A stretch of DNA of 49,530 nucleotides from an uncultured Myxococcales bacterium (GCA_903919145.1 CAIXGW010000012.1:1-49530); one strand, 5' to 3'. Shown: positions 1-8,775, counted from the stretch's first letter. Numbers and translations: made by a program. The notes: generated by a model from the sequence alone, not told the origin.

Positions 1-998
1 GTTCCTATGAGTGCGCCAGCGCCGGCATCGCCGCGGACCTCATCAACGAGGTCTCTAACGACCTCATCTGGAACCAGTTTGTCGACAAGACCGACGGCAC
101 CAAAGACGTCCAGATCAAAGACGGCTTCTCGGCCGGCGTCACCGACACGCTGAACTTCCCCGACATCGGCGTAGCCCAAAAGATCTGGATCGACTTCAGC
201 GCTGGCAACTCGGACGTCTCCAAGCTGACCGTCGAGCTGTTTGCGCCGGGCATGAGCACCCCGTACATTCTGTATAAGGGCACCAAGACCGGAACCACCT
301 TGGTCGCCAAGTACAACGACACCGACAAGGTCGACACCGGCGACATGGACAAAGACTGGCTGGGCAAGAACATCAAGGGCAGCTGGTCGATCACCGTCAA
401 GGACACCGCCGCCATCAGCGTGCCGCCCGGCACCCCGCCGTTTGTCTTTGACGGCAAGTTCAACTGGAGCGTCAACATCCAGACCCTGTCCAGCAAGAAG
501 ATCCAGATCAAGGGCAGCCTGATTGTCGATGGTGCAGTCCAGGTCGGCAATGTCGCCAACGCCACGGTGCCCGCTGGCGCGGTGATGCACTTTGCGACCG
601 CCACCTGCCCCGCCGGCTGGGTCAAGGCCAACGGCGCCACGGTCAACAGCTCAGACTATCCCGGTTTGGCAGCGGCGATGGGCGCCTCGGGCGCCACTTT
701 TGTCGTGCCCGATCTCCGCGGCGAGTTTATTCGCTCGCTGGATGACGGCCGCGGAGTCGACGCCGGCCGCGCCGCGAAGTCGGCTCAGGCGGAGGATTTT
801 AAGAGCTTTACAGGCTACAACGAGGCCGGCCCCACCTACAGCTACAGCCATGGTCCGGTGTACTACCCAAAGACCGGAAAGAACGGCAACTTGTTCGGAG
901 GCAAATGGGAGGCTCCGTCCGGGCTTATTCGGATCGAATGGGACGGCTCCGAGGTTCGGCCGCGCAATGTCGCCCTGCTCGCTTGCATCAAGGGTTAA
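1..998 (+). CDS. Secreted tail-fibre-like protein with P-domain-like and phage tail-collar C-terminus (5' partial)
   Basis: The reading frame is open from the left edge (codons begin at base 3) to TAA at 996-998; the N-terminus lies outside the window. The visible part has two modules. The first is a beta-sandwich resembling the proprotein-convertase P/homo-B fold (SKLTVELFAPG, then KGSWSITVKD and FDGKFNWSV). The second is a phage tail-collar module (PAGAVMHFATATCPAGWVKA, VVPDLRGEFIRSLDDGRG, and the terminal RPRNVALLACIKG). The P-like part closely matches the proteins at 4149-5921 and 20888-23119, so it belongs to the same paralogous family with exchangeable C-terminal tips. By family analogy it should carry a signal peptide and act outside the cell, perhaps as an adhesin or surface fibre; that role is inferred. 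An internal ATG at 252 is not the true start because homology continues upstream of it. Confidence 0.85.
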   Translation, partial: SYECASAGIAADLINEVSNDLIWNQFVDKTDGTKDVQIKDGFSAGVTDTLNFPDIGVAQKIWIDFSAGNSDVSKLTVELFAPGMSTPYILYKGTKTGTTLVAKYNDTDKVDTGDMDKDWLGKNIKGSWSITVKDTAAISVPPGTPPFVFDGKFNWSVNIQTLSSKKIQIKGSLIVDGAVQVGNVANATVPAGAVMHFATATCPAGWVKANGATVNSSDYPGLAAAMGASGATFVVPDLRGEFIRSLDDGRGVDAGRAAKSAQAEDFKSFTGYNEAGPTYSYSHGPVYYPKTGKNGNLFGGKWEAPSGLIRIEWDGSEVRPRNVALLACIKG

Positions 999-1315
999 AA
1001 GGGCGCGCTCCACAGAATCTTTGCAGACGGCTGGAAACGCCCAACGGCGTCATGTAGAATGGTAGAGCAGCGGCTTGGCCAAAGTGGCGTTCTGCGTGTC
1101 CTAACGAGCGGCAACGTAGGTCCGAGCGACATTGAACCTCAACGGTGACCTGGAGCGCAGCAAGAAAGTCCTGGGAAATTAAGCACCTGGGCCTGACAGT
1201 TGACCTCCAGCGCGGCCAGACCGCGCAACTTCACGCGGGCTTCCGCCCTAAAATTGGCTTGTCGCACCGGGGCGACGTACACTAAAGGCCCGGTATCATC
1301 AGGATGGAGACCACC
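999..1315. other. Intergenic region with a small hairpin, a tRNA-Gly-like relic and a promoter
   Basis: No convincing gene lies here. A short hairpin (ACGCC-caac-GGCGT) sits near 1038-1051. It is followed at about 1051-1082 by a stretch reminiscent of the D-arm and anticodon arm of tRNA-Gly (TGGTAGAGCAGCGGCTTG). The 5' half of the D-stem is missing, the anticodon loop has an extra base, and no TTCGAA-type T-loop follows, so it cannot be a functional tRNA. The right third holds the promoter of the next gene. Confidence 0.4.
1254..1283 (+). promoter_or_regulatory. Predicted sigma-70-type promoter
   Basis: A -35-like TTGGCT (1254-1259) and a -10-like TACACT (1278-1283) are separated by 18 bp. 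They lie just upstream of the Cys-rich lipoprotein gene, and transcription would start near 1290, about 25 bases before the chosen ATG. Confidence 0.4.
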
Positions 1316-4063
1316 ATGCGGATGCTTCTCAATCACTTCGGCGGACACAGCCAAACATGGGCACGCGTTGCGGCCGTGGTGCTGGCCCTTGCCGTAGCGA
1401 CGGCCTGCGGCGACGAAGAGACCACTACTTCGGGCTCGACGGCGGACACCAGCGTCGACACCGGTGGCGGAATCGACAGCATCGATCCCGACACCATCAC
1501 CGATCAAGACGTGGAAGGCACGGACGCCGTTGAGCCTCTCGACACGGGTGCCGACACCGCTGGAACGGACGTATCAACGCCAGACACCGAAGTCACCGGG
1601 TCGGACACCGCGACCAACCCGTGCCCTGGCGGCGCTGGTTGTGCCTGCAATGACAAGAACGACTGCACCGAGTCCGGCGTCTGCCTGCAGACCCAGAAGG
1701 GCAAGGTCTGCGCCGCGCTGTGCAAGACGGCCAAGTGCGCTGACAGCGAAGTCTGCACCCCGATGGGCAGCCCTGACACCGTTGACGTGTGCGTGCCCAA
1801 GTGGGGCTCGCTGTGCAACCCCTGCAACGCCAATCAGGATTGCCTTGGCCTGGACTCAGGCTCCAAGTGCATCGATGGCGGCGACAACGGCTCTTTCTGC
1901 GGCTCGGGCTGCTCGGAAGACGCCAACTGCCCCGGCGGCTACGAGTGCAAGGACGCCAAGGACATGAGCGGCGCCACCAGCAAGCAGTGCGTCGTCAAGG
2001 GCGGCGCGGCCTGCAGCTGCAACGCGTACGCGGTCGACAACAAGCTTGCCACCACTTGCTACAAGGTCGCCGGCGGCGGCAAGTGCAAGGGCGCCCGCAC
2101 CTGCACCAAAGAAGGCCTCAGCGGCTGCGTCGCCACCGACCCGGCCCCCGAAGAGTGCAACGGCAAGGATGACGACTGCAACGGCCAGACCGACGAAGGC
2201 ACCTGCGACGACAAGAACACCTGCACCGACAACATCTGCAAGGCTGCGGCTGGCTGCGAGAACCCTGCCAAGAACGGCGCCTGCGATGCGGACGGCACGG
2301 TCTGCACCGAGAGTGACACCTGCGTCGCCGGCAAGTGCGTGGCCGGCCAGGTCAAGATCTGCGACGACAAGAATGACTGCACCAAGGATGCCTGCGACAT
2401 GGCGGCTGGCTGCACCTATACCAATGACGACGGCAAGTTCTGCGACGCCGACAGCAACGCCTGCACCGTCAACGACGCCTGCAAGTCCGGCAAGTGCGCC
2501 CCCGGCGATCCCAAGGCCTGCGCCGCCGCCGACCAGTGCACGACCGGCAAGTGCAATACCATCAGCGGTACCTGCAAGTACACGTTCCAAGATGGCTTTG
2601 CCTGCAACGACGGCAGCGCCTGCACCGAGAAAGACAAGTGCGTGGAAGCCAAGGGCGACTGCGCCGGCTCCAGCATCATCTGCAATGACGACAACGAGTG
2701 CACCTCTGACAGCTGCGACCCCAAGGTCGGCTGCGTCCACGAGAAGAACCTGACCACGCCCTGCAATGACGGCGACGCCTGCACCCTGAAGGATACCTGC
2801 GGCAACGGCGATTGCGCCGGTACCGCGCTGGACGTGACCAAGCCCAAGGTGCTGCAAGGCTGCAACGACGACAACCCGTGCACCACCGACAGCTGCAACC
2901 CCGCCGTGGGCTGCGTCAACAAGCCAGACAGCACCGCCAGCTGCGACGACGGCAATCCGTGCACCAAGAGCGACACCTGCTCGCAGGGCGTCTGCAAGGC
3001 CGGCAACAACACCTGCACCTGCACCAATGACAGCGATTGCGCCAAGTCTGAGGATGGCAACCTGTGCAACGGCACCCTGTACTGCGACAAGTCCGTCGCC
3101 GGCGCCTTTGAGTGCAAGGTCAACAAGATCACAGAAGTGACCTGCCCGCCGCCGGTGGACGCCCAGTGCGCGTCGGTGCAGTGCATTCCGAACACCGGCA
3201 AGTGCGAGACCACGCTGTCGGCCGAGGGCCAGGGCTGCGACGCCGACAAGAACAAGTGCACTGAAAACGACAGCTGCAAGACCGGCTTGTGCACCAAGGG
3301 CGGCCCCCTGAAGTGCGATGACAAGAACCCCTGCACCGACGACTCCTGCGATGCCGACAAGGGCTGCGTGTTCAACTACAACACCAACCCCTGCGACGCG
3401 GACGGCAACGCCTGCACCGTGGGCGACACCTGCAAGGGCGGCACCTGCATCGCCGGAGACAAGAAGACCTGCAAGGACGACGAGTTCTGCACCGCCGACA
3501 GCTGCGACAATGCCAATGGCAATTGCGTCTACGCGCCGACCAGCGGCCAGTGCGACGACGGCAACTCCTGCACCGTGGGCGACACCTGCGGCGGCGGCAA
3601 GTGCATCCCCGGCAAGGGCCCTGACTGCAACGACGCCAACCCCTGCACCAATGACTCGTGCGACATGCTCAAGGGCTGCACCAACACCCCAGACGCCACC
3701 GTCAAAGTGGCGTGCTACAGCGGTGACCCGGCGACCAAGGGCAAGGGCGTCTGCGTGGCCGGCTACAACAAGTGCGACGCGGCGGGCAAGCTGGACACCA
3801 CCAGCTGCATCGGCGAGAAGCTGCCTTCGACCAAGGAAGCCTGCGACGGCGTCGACGACACCTGCAACGGCGTAGTGGACGAGGGCTGCAAGCCCACGGC
3901 CTTTGCCGCGCGGATGGGCTCGGCCTCGATCAACGGCACGGGCAAGACCTATGGCGCCAAGGCGTTTGTCGGCGGCAGCCAAGTCGTCGGCTCGGCTGTG
4001 GGCAGCAAGAACACCGTTCAGTTTGGCTTCTACGCCTGGCTGAAGGCCCTGCTCGGTCAGTAG
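1316..4063 (+). CDS. Large Cys-rich lipoprotein with CTDC-type repeats and MopE-like motifs
   Basis: The product has 915 aa. The start is ATG 1316 rather than ATG 1304 because GGAG (1306-1309) sits 6 bases before it. A hydrophobic segment ending in VATAC gives a probable lipoprotein signal (the lipobox is imperfect). An Asp/Thr-rich acidic linker follows (about residues 35-95), then a long Cys-rich array to about residue 860. The array alternates units of the form C-D-D-K-N-x-C-T-x-D-x-C, matching the CTDC repeat known from Dictyostelium matrix proteins, with G-x-C-V-x-G units. Two MopE-type metal-binding motifs are visible, CNGKDDDCNGQTDEG near residue 280 and CDGVDDTCNGVVDEGC near 842. The Cys-free tail (about 55 aa) resembles a surface-anchoring end. 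The role is probably a lipid-tethered, disulfide-rigid surface stalk that may bind metal; this is inferred. The next gene starts 85 bp downstream on the same strand. Confidence 0.85.
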   Translation: MRMLLNHFGGHSQTWARVAAVVLALAVATACGDEETTTSGSTADTSVDTGGGIDSIDPDTITDQDVEGTDAVEPLDTGADTAGTDVSTPDTEVTGSDTATNPCPGGAGCACNDKNDCTESGVCLQTQKGKVCAALCKTAKCADSEVCTPMGSPDTVDVCVPKWGSLCNPCNANQDCLGLDSGSKCIDGGDNGSFCGSGCSEDANCPGGYECKDAKDMSGATSKQCVVKGGAACSCNAYAVDNKLATTCYKVAGGGKCKGARTCTKEGLSGCVATDPAPEECNGKDDDCNGQTDEGTCDDKNTCTDNICKAAAGCENPAKNGACDADGTVCTESDTCVAGKCVAGQVKICDDKNDCTKDACDMAAGCTYTNDDGKFCDADSNACTVNDACKSGKCAPGDPKACAAADQCTTGKCNTISGTCKYTFQDGFACNDGSACTEKDKCVEAKGDCAGSSIICNDDNECTSDSCDPKVGCVHEKNLTTPCNDGDACTLKDTCGNGDCAGTALDVTKPKVLQGCNDDNPCTTDSCNPAVGCVNKPDSTASCDDGNPCTKSDTCSQGVCKAGNNTCTCTNDSDCAKSEDGNLCNGTLYCDKSVAGAFECKVNKITEVTCPPPVDAQCASVQCIPNTGKCETTLSAEGQGCDADKNKCTENDSCKTGLCTKGGPLKCDDKNPCTDDSCDADKGCVFNYNTNPCDADGNACTVGDTCKGGTCIAGDKKTCKDDEFCTADSCDNANGNCVYAPTSGQCDDGNSCTVGDTCGGGKCIPGKGPDCNDANPCTNDSCDMLKGCTNTPDATVKVACYSGDPATKGKGVCVAGYNKCDAAGKLDTTSCIGEKLPSTKEACDGVDDTCNGVVDEGCKPTAFAARMGSASINGTGKTYGAKAFVGGSQVVGSAVGSKNTVQFGFYAWLKALLGQ

Positions 4064-4148
4064 TCGAGCGCAGGCCGCATTCATCAGGGGTCCGGTCCAG
4101 TGTTGGATCCGATAGCGGCCTGGAAACTCAGAGCAAAGGGATAGCGCA

Positions 4149-5921
4149 ATGACGAGGCGGTCTGCAGCCAGTTGGGTATTCGCTCTTCTTACCGGAGCGA
4201 CCCTGCTGACCGCAGGCCGCCTCGTCGCGTTAGAGCCCGTGCCGGTGCCGGAAACCATGTCCGTGCAAGGCGTGCTGCAAACGGCAGGCGGCGGCCCGGC
4301 GACAGATGGCAATTACCCCCTCCAATTTGCACTGTACCTGCAGCAGTCCGGCGGCGAGCCCATCTGGACAGAGCAGTCTGGCCTGGTTGGCGTCAGCAAG
4401 GGCTTGTTCCAGCAGACCCTTGGCAAGACCACGCCCCTGCAGCCGGCGCTGCAGGCCGGCGCTGCTTGGCTGGGCGTGAAGGTCGGTAGCGAGCCAGAGC
4501 TGCCGCGGGTGGCGCTGGCTAGCACCCCGTTTGCCCTGCAGGCGGCTGCGGCCCAGGCGCTGCAGTGCACGGGTTGCGTCAAGCCCGGACACCTCTCGGC
4601 AGATGTCCTGGCGCCCTACGCAAAAACTACAGATCTGCAGGGACTGGCCAAGACCGCCGATTTGGCCGGCGTGGCGCTCTCTGGCAAATACGGCGATCTG
4701 CTGGGGCTGCCAGACCTGGTCGACGTAGTCAAAGCCAAGGATCTGGCACCAGTGGCGTCAACCGGCAGCTACGCAGACTTGAAAGGTGTGCCGGATCTGA
4801 GCAGCTATGCGCTGACCGCCAAGCTGGCCGCCGTGGCGACCTCTGGCAGCTATGCAGACTTGAAAGAAAAGCCCGTGCTGGCCCAGATCGGCAAGGCCTG
4901 CGGCACCGGGCTGGTGTTGCGCGGCTTTGCGGCCGATGGCTCGCTGGACTGCGTGGCGAAGTTTGACCCCAAAGATCTGCCGGCAGACGGGCTAGATGAA
5001 GTCAGCAACGGGGTCTTGAGCAATCAGTTTGCCGAGGTCCGCACTGGCACCAAAGACAAGGCGATCGCGGACAACTTTCCGGCCGGCAGCGCCGACGCCA
5101 TCCTCTTTCCCGATGTCGGCACCGCCAAGAAGCTGACGGTGGCGATCGCCGTCACCAACTCCGACGTCTCCAAGCTGACCATTGAGCTCTACGGCCCCGG
5201 CAACAGCAAGCCGTACAAGGTCTACGATGGCGGCAAGACCGGGACGGCGCTCTCTTTCAACCTGGGCGTGGACGGCAGCCCGCTGAGTGAAGCGATCAAC
5301 AAGGACTACTTGGCGGGCAACCCCAAGGGCTCTTGGTCGATTCTGGTGCGCGACTTTGAAGCCACCACCGGAACGACAGATGGCGCCTACAATTGGAGCA
5401 TTGCCGCAGAGTACATCGCCAACGGCAAAGTGGCCGTTCAGGGCGACATGGTGGTCAGTGGCACGATCACCGGAAAAATCGCTTCGCAGAATCGCAATTT
5501 CCAACAAGTGCGCGCCAAGGGCGGTCAGTGCTATGCCGCAGGCGGCGACTACAAAGCCATAGACGGCTTGCAGATGGCCATCACCACCGTAGGCGGAAGC
5601 CTGCGAATCACCGGAGCCGTGACCGTGCAGTATGGCGTGGCCACAGCGATTCGGCCGGTGGTGGACGGAAAGTATCCTGGCGAGTTCAATGGCTTGCCGT
5701 GGGCCTATCTGTGGCAAGACGGCGTGCAGACCACCGGTGGCGGCCTGTGCGGCAGCTATGTACAGCTGGAGTACGATCGCCTGTTTCCAGGCATTCCGGC
5801 CGGCAAGCACATGGTTGGGCTACAGGTCTACACCTCTGGCACCTGTGGCGGCAATGCCTGCGGCGTCCTGGTCGGCAACGGCGGCATGGACGGCCTGCTA
5901 TCTGCCGAAGAATATTACTGA
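4149..5921 (+). CDS. Secreted tail-fibre-like protein with P-domain-like module and unique C-terminus
   Basis: The product has 590 aa and ATG 4149 is preceded by AAGGGA at suitable spacing. Residues 1-27 form a signal peptide. An N-domain follows (SVQGVLQTAGGGPATDGNYP, then VGSEPELPRVALASTPFAL and LQCTGCVKPG) that is shared almost motif for motif with the protein at 20888-23119. Next come short repeats (YAKTTDL, AKTADL, GSYADLK), as in phage tail-fibre shafts. A P-domain-like beta-sandwich follows (SKLTIELYGPG, KGSWSILVRDFE, DGAYNWSIAAEY), and then a C-terminal module of about 150 aa with four or more Cys that I do not recognise. It is probably co-transcribed with the preceding Cys-rich lipoprotein. 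The likely role is an extracellular fibre or adhesin with a distinct tip; this is inferred. Confidence 0.85.
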   Translation: MTRRSAASWVFALLTGATLLTAGRLVALEPVPVPETMSVQGVLQTAGGGPATDGNYPLQFALYLQQSGGEPIWTEQSGLVGVSKGLFQQTLGKTTPLQPALQAGAAWLGVKVGSEPELPRVALASTPFALQAAAAQALQCTGCVKPGHLSADVLAPYAKTTDLQGLAKTADLAGVALSGKYGDLLGLPDLVDVVKAKDLAPVASTGSYADLKGVPDLSSYALTAKLAAVATSGSYADLKEKPVLAQIGKACGTGLVLRGFAADGSLDCVAKFDPKDLPADGLDEVSNGVLSNQFAEVRTGTKDKAIADNFPAGSADAILFPDVGTAKKLTVAIAVTNSDVSKLTIELYGPGNSKPYKVYDGGKTGTALSFNLGVDGSPLSEAINKDYLAGNPKGSWSILVRDFEATTGTTDGAYNWSIAAEYIANGKVAVQGDMVVSGTITGKIASQNRNFQQVRAKGGQCYAAGGDYKAIDGLQMAITTVGGSLRITGAVTVQYGVATAIRPVVDGKYPGEFNGLPWAYLWQDGVQTTGGGLCGSYVQLEYDRLFPGIPAGKHMVGLQVYTSGTCGGNACGVLVGNGGMDGLLSAEEYY

Positions 5922-5993
5922 TATCCATGCAAAGACCAGCACGCAGCGGCCCCGCCAACGGCGGCTTGCCCTGCTTTGCGTTGAGGAGAAGCC

Positions 5994-6809
5994 GTGCGTG
6001 ATTCGCGGACGCCGCCGATGCTACCAGAAGCCAGCCCTGCCCTGCCGCCGCGCCAGGGGGCGCTGCAGGTCCTGTGCGGCTGGCACGCCGTAGAGGCGGC
6101 TCTGCAGCGGCGCCCAGAGGCCTGCCGCAAGCTGCTGCACAGCGAGGCACGGCTTCCCGGCCTCAAGCCCTACCTGCGGCGGTTGGCCGAGCGGCGGGCC
6201 GCCTACCGGGTGGCCGGCGAGGCCGAGCTGCTCAAGGTCGCTGGGACGTCGGCCCACCAGGGCGTTGTTGCCGCCTTTGAGCGGCCAGTGCTGCGGCCGG
6301 TCAACGGAGCAGCCCTGCGGCGCTGGGCCAGCCAGCCTGGCTTGGTGATCGCGCTGGACGGCGTGGCCAACCCCCACAACCTGGGGGCCCTGGCGCGCAC
6401 GGCCGCCTTCTTTGGCCTGCAGGCGTTGCTGGTCGGCGACCAGGGGGCGCCAGCCCTGCTCAGCACGGCAGCCTATCGCGTCGCTGAAGGAGGGCTCGAC
6501 CGCATTGAACTCGCCATAGCCCCAGACCTGCTGTGGGCCACCGAGCAATTTCGCCGATTTGGTGGCCAAGTTCTGGCGCTGGACGTGCGCGGCAGCCGCG
6601 ACCTGCGCGAGCTGCGCGGCGCGGCCACCAAGGGCGGCGTGCTGTTGATCGTGGGTGCGGAGGAGGACGGGGTGTCGGCGGCGGTCTGCCAAGCTGCGAC
6701 GCACGCGGTGCATATCGCCGCAGGCCGCGGAGCCCAGCTGGAGTCGCTCAACGTCGGCGTGGCCACCGGGATTGCCATCGCCGAGCTGACCGATGGCGGG
6801 CGCGCCTAG
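5994..6809 (+). CDS. TrmH/SpoU-family 2'-O-ribose RNA methyltransferase (RlmB-like)
   Basis: The product has 271 aa. It starts at GTG 5994 with GGAG (5985-5988) 5 bases upstream. The N-terminal part is a substrate-binding domain (CGWHAVEAALQRRPEACRKLL), as in RlmB and TrmH group 3 enzymes. The C-terminal SPOUT knot carries the three family motifs: motif 1 DGVANPHNLGALARTA (near residue 122), motif 2 LLIVGAEEDGVS, and motif 3 LESLNVGVATGIAIAEL. Such enzymes transfer a methyl group from S-adenosylmethionine to a ribose 2'-OH in 23S rRNA or tRNA. Motif 3 has Gly where SLNVSVA is usual, which is a mild deviation. RlmB-type specificity is likely but not certain. The next gene, nuoB, is convergent. 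Confidence 0.9.
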   Translation: MRDSRTPPMLPEASPALPPRQGALQVLCGWHAVEAALQRRPEACRKLLHSEARLPGLKPYLRRLAERRAAYRVAGEAELLKVAGTSAHQGVVAAFERPVLRPVNGAALRRWASQPGLVIALDGVANPHNLGALARTAAFFGLQALLVGDQGAPALLSTAAYRVAEGGLDRIELAIAPDLLWATEQFRRFGGQVLALDVRGSRDLRELRGAATKGGVLLIVGAEEDGVSAAVCQAATHAVHIAAGRGAQLESLNVGVATGIAIAELTDGGRA

Positions 6810-6842
6810 AAACCTTTCGGCCCAGAGTCGGCCCAGAGCCTA

Positions 6843-6882
6843 GAGGATTGCCACCCAGCTGCTGAAGCAGCGGGCTATCCTC
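6843..6882. terminator. Nested hairpin between convergent genes, possible terminator
   Basis: GAGGAT (6843-6848) pairs with ATCCTC (6877-6882), GCC (6850-6852) with GGC (6873-6875), and GCTGCT (6858-6863) with AGCAGC (6866-6871). The hairpin sits 34 bp after the methyltransferase stop. There is no T-tract, so a rho-independent terminator is only one possibility. Further small hairpins follow to about 6950; no gene is visible in 6810-7066. Confidence 0.35.
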
Positions 6883-7066
6883 AGGCCAACAGCCTGTGCA
6901 GACGGTCAGACCGGGCCCTCCGTGACCACGGACGGCGCTAGATTAGCCCGGCAATTCTTTGCCTGGGCGAAATCTTGGCAAGCTACGGGCTATGTAATTG
7001 CTGAACAACCTCGAGTCCGGGCCGTCCTACCGCAGGGAGATATTGCGTAGACACCCTCTTGGGGGA

Positions 7067-7588
7067 TCAGCGCAGCTCGGCGTGGCCGCCGGCGATCTTG
7101 TCCATCAGCATCTGGATGGCGTCTTGGATTTGCTCTGGCCGCGGCGGGCAACCGGGGATGTAGACGTCGACCGGAATGATGTGGTCGATGCCTGGCACGG
7201 TAGCGTAGTTGTCGTAGAAGCCGCCCGTCGAGGCGCAAGCCCCAAAGGCGATGACCCACTTGGGCTCGGCCATCTGCTCATAGATACGCCGCAAGATCGG
7301 CGCATTCTTATGGGTGACCGTGCCAACGACCATCAGCAGGTCGGCCTGGCGTGGCGTAAAGCGCGGCACTTCGCAGCCAAACCGGGCCAGGTCGTGCTGA
7401 GCAGCGTTGACCGACATGTACTCCATGCCGCAGCAGGCCGTCACAAACGGATACTGGAACAGAGAGAACTTGCGGCCCCAGTTGACCAAGTCGCTGACGC
7501 GGGTGGCCAGTACGCTGTGCTGCATCTGCTTGAAATCGGAGGAGTCACCGCTGATGCCGAGTTCACTCTGCCGATACATCACGCCCAT
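7067..7588 (-). CDS. nuoB: NADH-quinone oxidoreductase subunit B, standing alone
   Basis: The product has 173 aa from ATG 7588; an in-frame TTG at 7603 and an ATG at 7579 are alternatives. This is the complex I subunit that holds the N2 [4Fe-4S] cluster, the last step before quinone. The cluster ligands are all visible: the adjacent Cys pair in TACCGMEY (residues 52-53), Cys in GACASTGG (118) and Cys in PGCPPRPEQ (147). The N-terminal SVLATRVSDLVNWGRKFSLF segment is also typical of NuoB. It is normal length and looks intact. No other nuo gene is nearby; the flanking genes encode RNA-modification enzymes. It has its own candidate promoter, so it is either an isolated functional subunit gene or a second copy. 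Confidence 0.95.
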   Translation of the reverse strand: MGVMYRQSELGISGDSSDFKQMQHSVLATRVSDLVNWGRKFSLFQYPFVTACCGMEYMSVNAAQHDLARFGCEVPRFTPRQADLLMVVGTVTHKNAPILRRIYEQMAEPKWVIAFGACASTGGFYDNYATVPGIDHIIPVDVYIPGCPPRPEQIQDAIQMLMDKIAGGHAELR

Positions 7589-7644
7589 AAACAACCCCCG
7601 CAATCCTGCTCAGGCCAGCGACTCTGGCCGCGGCTCTGGCTGTC

Positions 7645-7674
7645 TAATTACCACGGCCACGCTGCACTTGCCAA
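7645..7674 (-). promoter_or_regulatory. Predicted promoter of nuoB
   Basis: On the minus strand TTGGCA (7669-7674) and TAATTA (7645-7650) are separated by 18 bp. Transcription would start near 7638, about 50 bases before the nuoB ATG. Confidence 0.45.
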
Positions 7675-7695
7675 CGCTGGAACCCATCTATTTGG

Positions 7696-8775
7696 CTACA
7701 TTGGATTTTCGACCACCCAAGCCCCGGGCATCAACGCGGTCAGAGCGCGCGGCACCGGTGCCTGCCAGTCCATGACCTGCTGGGTGAACGGGTGCGGCAG
7801 CACAATGCGCATGCAGTGCAACCCGATCTGGTTGGGCGGCAGAGACGGCAGCTCGTCGGCTCGCCCCGGCAGCTCTACCAGAGCCTCTAGAGGTACCTCT
7901 GCGTCGGTGCGCGCATAGAGGTGATCGTTGGCGATGGGGTGGCCCAGAGCGGCCAGATGAATGCGCAGCTGGTGGCAGCGCCCAGAGCGCACCTTGCACA
8001 GCAACCGCGAATAGCCGCGGCCCCGAGCCTGAAGGCGCCACTCCGTGGTCGCTGGCCGACCTCCCTCTTCTACGGAGACAACGCGGTGAAAAACCCGGCT
8101 GCCCTCTCTGACGGCGCCAATCGCCAGGGTCACCCTTCCGCGGCCTCCTGGAATATCCCCCTTGACAATAGCTACATAGGTACGCTCGCACAGCTCGGAC
8201 CGCCAGTTCCAGCGCAGAGCCTTGGCGGCAGCTTGAGAGCGCGACAGGACTACCAGGCCGCTGGCCTCTGGATCAAGCAGGTTGACCGGAAAGCACGGGC
8301 TGAAGCCCTGGCTCTGCAGCGCCATCAGCACCGAGCGCTGGCGGAAGGGCCCGCTGGGATTGACGGGAAACCCCGCAGCTTTGTCGACCACAACCAGCCA
8401 CTGGTCGCTGAAGATCACCCGGCAGATCTCGGTCGGCGCGAGTTCCGGCTCATGGCGCGAAGGGCTGCGCCGGGTCTGCGGCAGGGGCGGCACTGGCTCA
8501 CTGCGCCGGCGGGCCTTGGTCTGCTGCCGCTCTGCCGCCACCCTGGCTTGCTCGCTGCGCACGCTGGATGTCCCAGGCGGAGCGATGGCCGGCGGTGGAC
8601 GGTCTGGCTTGGGCGGCGGCGGCGGCAGGTCCGGCTTGGACGGCAGCGGACCAAAGGGCACGGGCATCGACGGCTGCTGGCGGCGCGCCGCTGAGCCGTA
8701 GGGCCCAGCCGGTGGCCCAGGGGGTCGCCCGCGGTCCCCTGTAGTCGAGCGATCGCCCGGGCGGCGGCGTTCCAT
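7696..8775 (-). CDS. RluA-family pseudouridine synthase with long Pro-rich N-terminus
   Basis: The product has 359 aa. ATG 8775 has AGGAG 5 bases upstream. Residues 1-110 are a basic, Pro-rich low-complexity extension. The rest is an RluA-type catalytic domain: IFSDQWLVVVDKAAGFPV, the active-site region, LCERTYVAIVKGDI, and LCKVRSGRCHQLRIHLAALG, all typical of enzymes that isomerise uridine to pseudouridine in rRNA or tRNA. The active-site motif, usually HRLDxxTSG, reads NLLDPEASG. The catalytic Asp is kept (D168), but the conserved Arg and His are replaced. The target RNA cannot be told, and the altered motif leaves activity open. The gene lies 55 bp downstream of the MopE-like gene on the same strand. 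Confidence 0.85.
   Translation of the reverse strand: MERRRPGDRSTTGDRGRPPGPPAGPYGSAARRQQPSMPVPFGPLPSKPDLPPPPPKPDRPPPAIAPPGTSSVRSEQARVAAERQQTKARRRSEPVPPLPQTRRSPSRHEPELAPTEICRVIFSDQWLVVVDKAAGFPVNPSGPFRQRSVLMALQSQGFSPCFPVNLLDPEASGLVVLSRSQAAAKALRWNWRSELCERTYVAIVKGDIPGGRGRVTLAIGAVREGSRVFHRVVSVEEGGRPATTEWRLQARGRGYSRLLCKVRSGRCHQLRIHLAALGHPIANDHLYARTDAEVPLEALVELPGRADELPSLPPNQIGLHCMRIVLPHPFTQQVMDWQAPVPRALTALMPGAWVVENPM

Noticed and set aside
592-1065. Second plus-strand frame inside the tail-collar gene
   Set aside because: Arg/Pro/Ala-rich shadow frame with no motif. The collar signature lies in the other frame.
1856-4312. 818-aa minus-strand open frame opposite the Cys-rich lipoprotein
   Set aside because: It is a mirror of GC-rich biased codons: repetitive Ala/Val/Gly composition, no ribosome site and no family motif, while the plus strand has regular Cys motifs.
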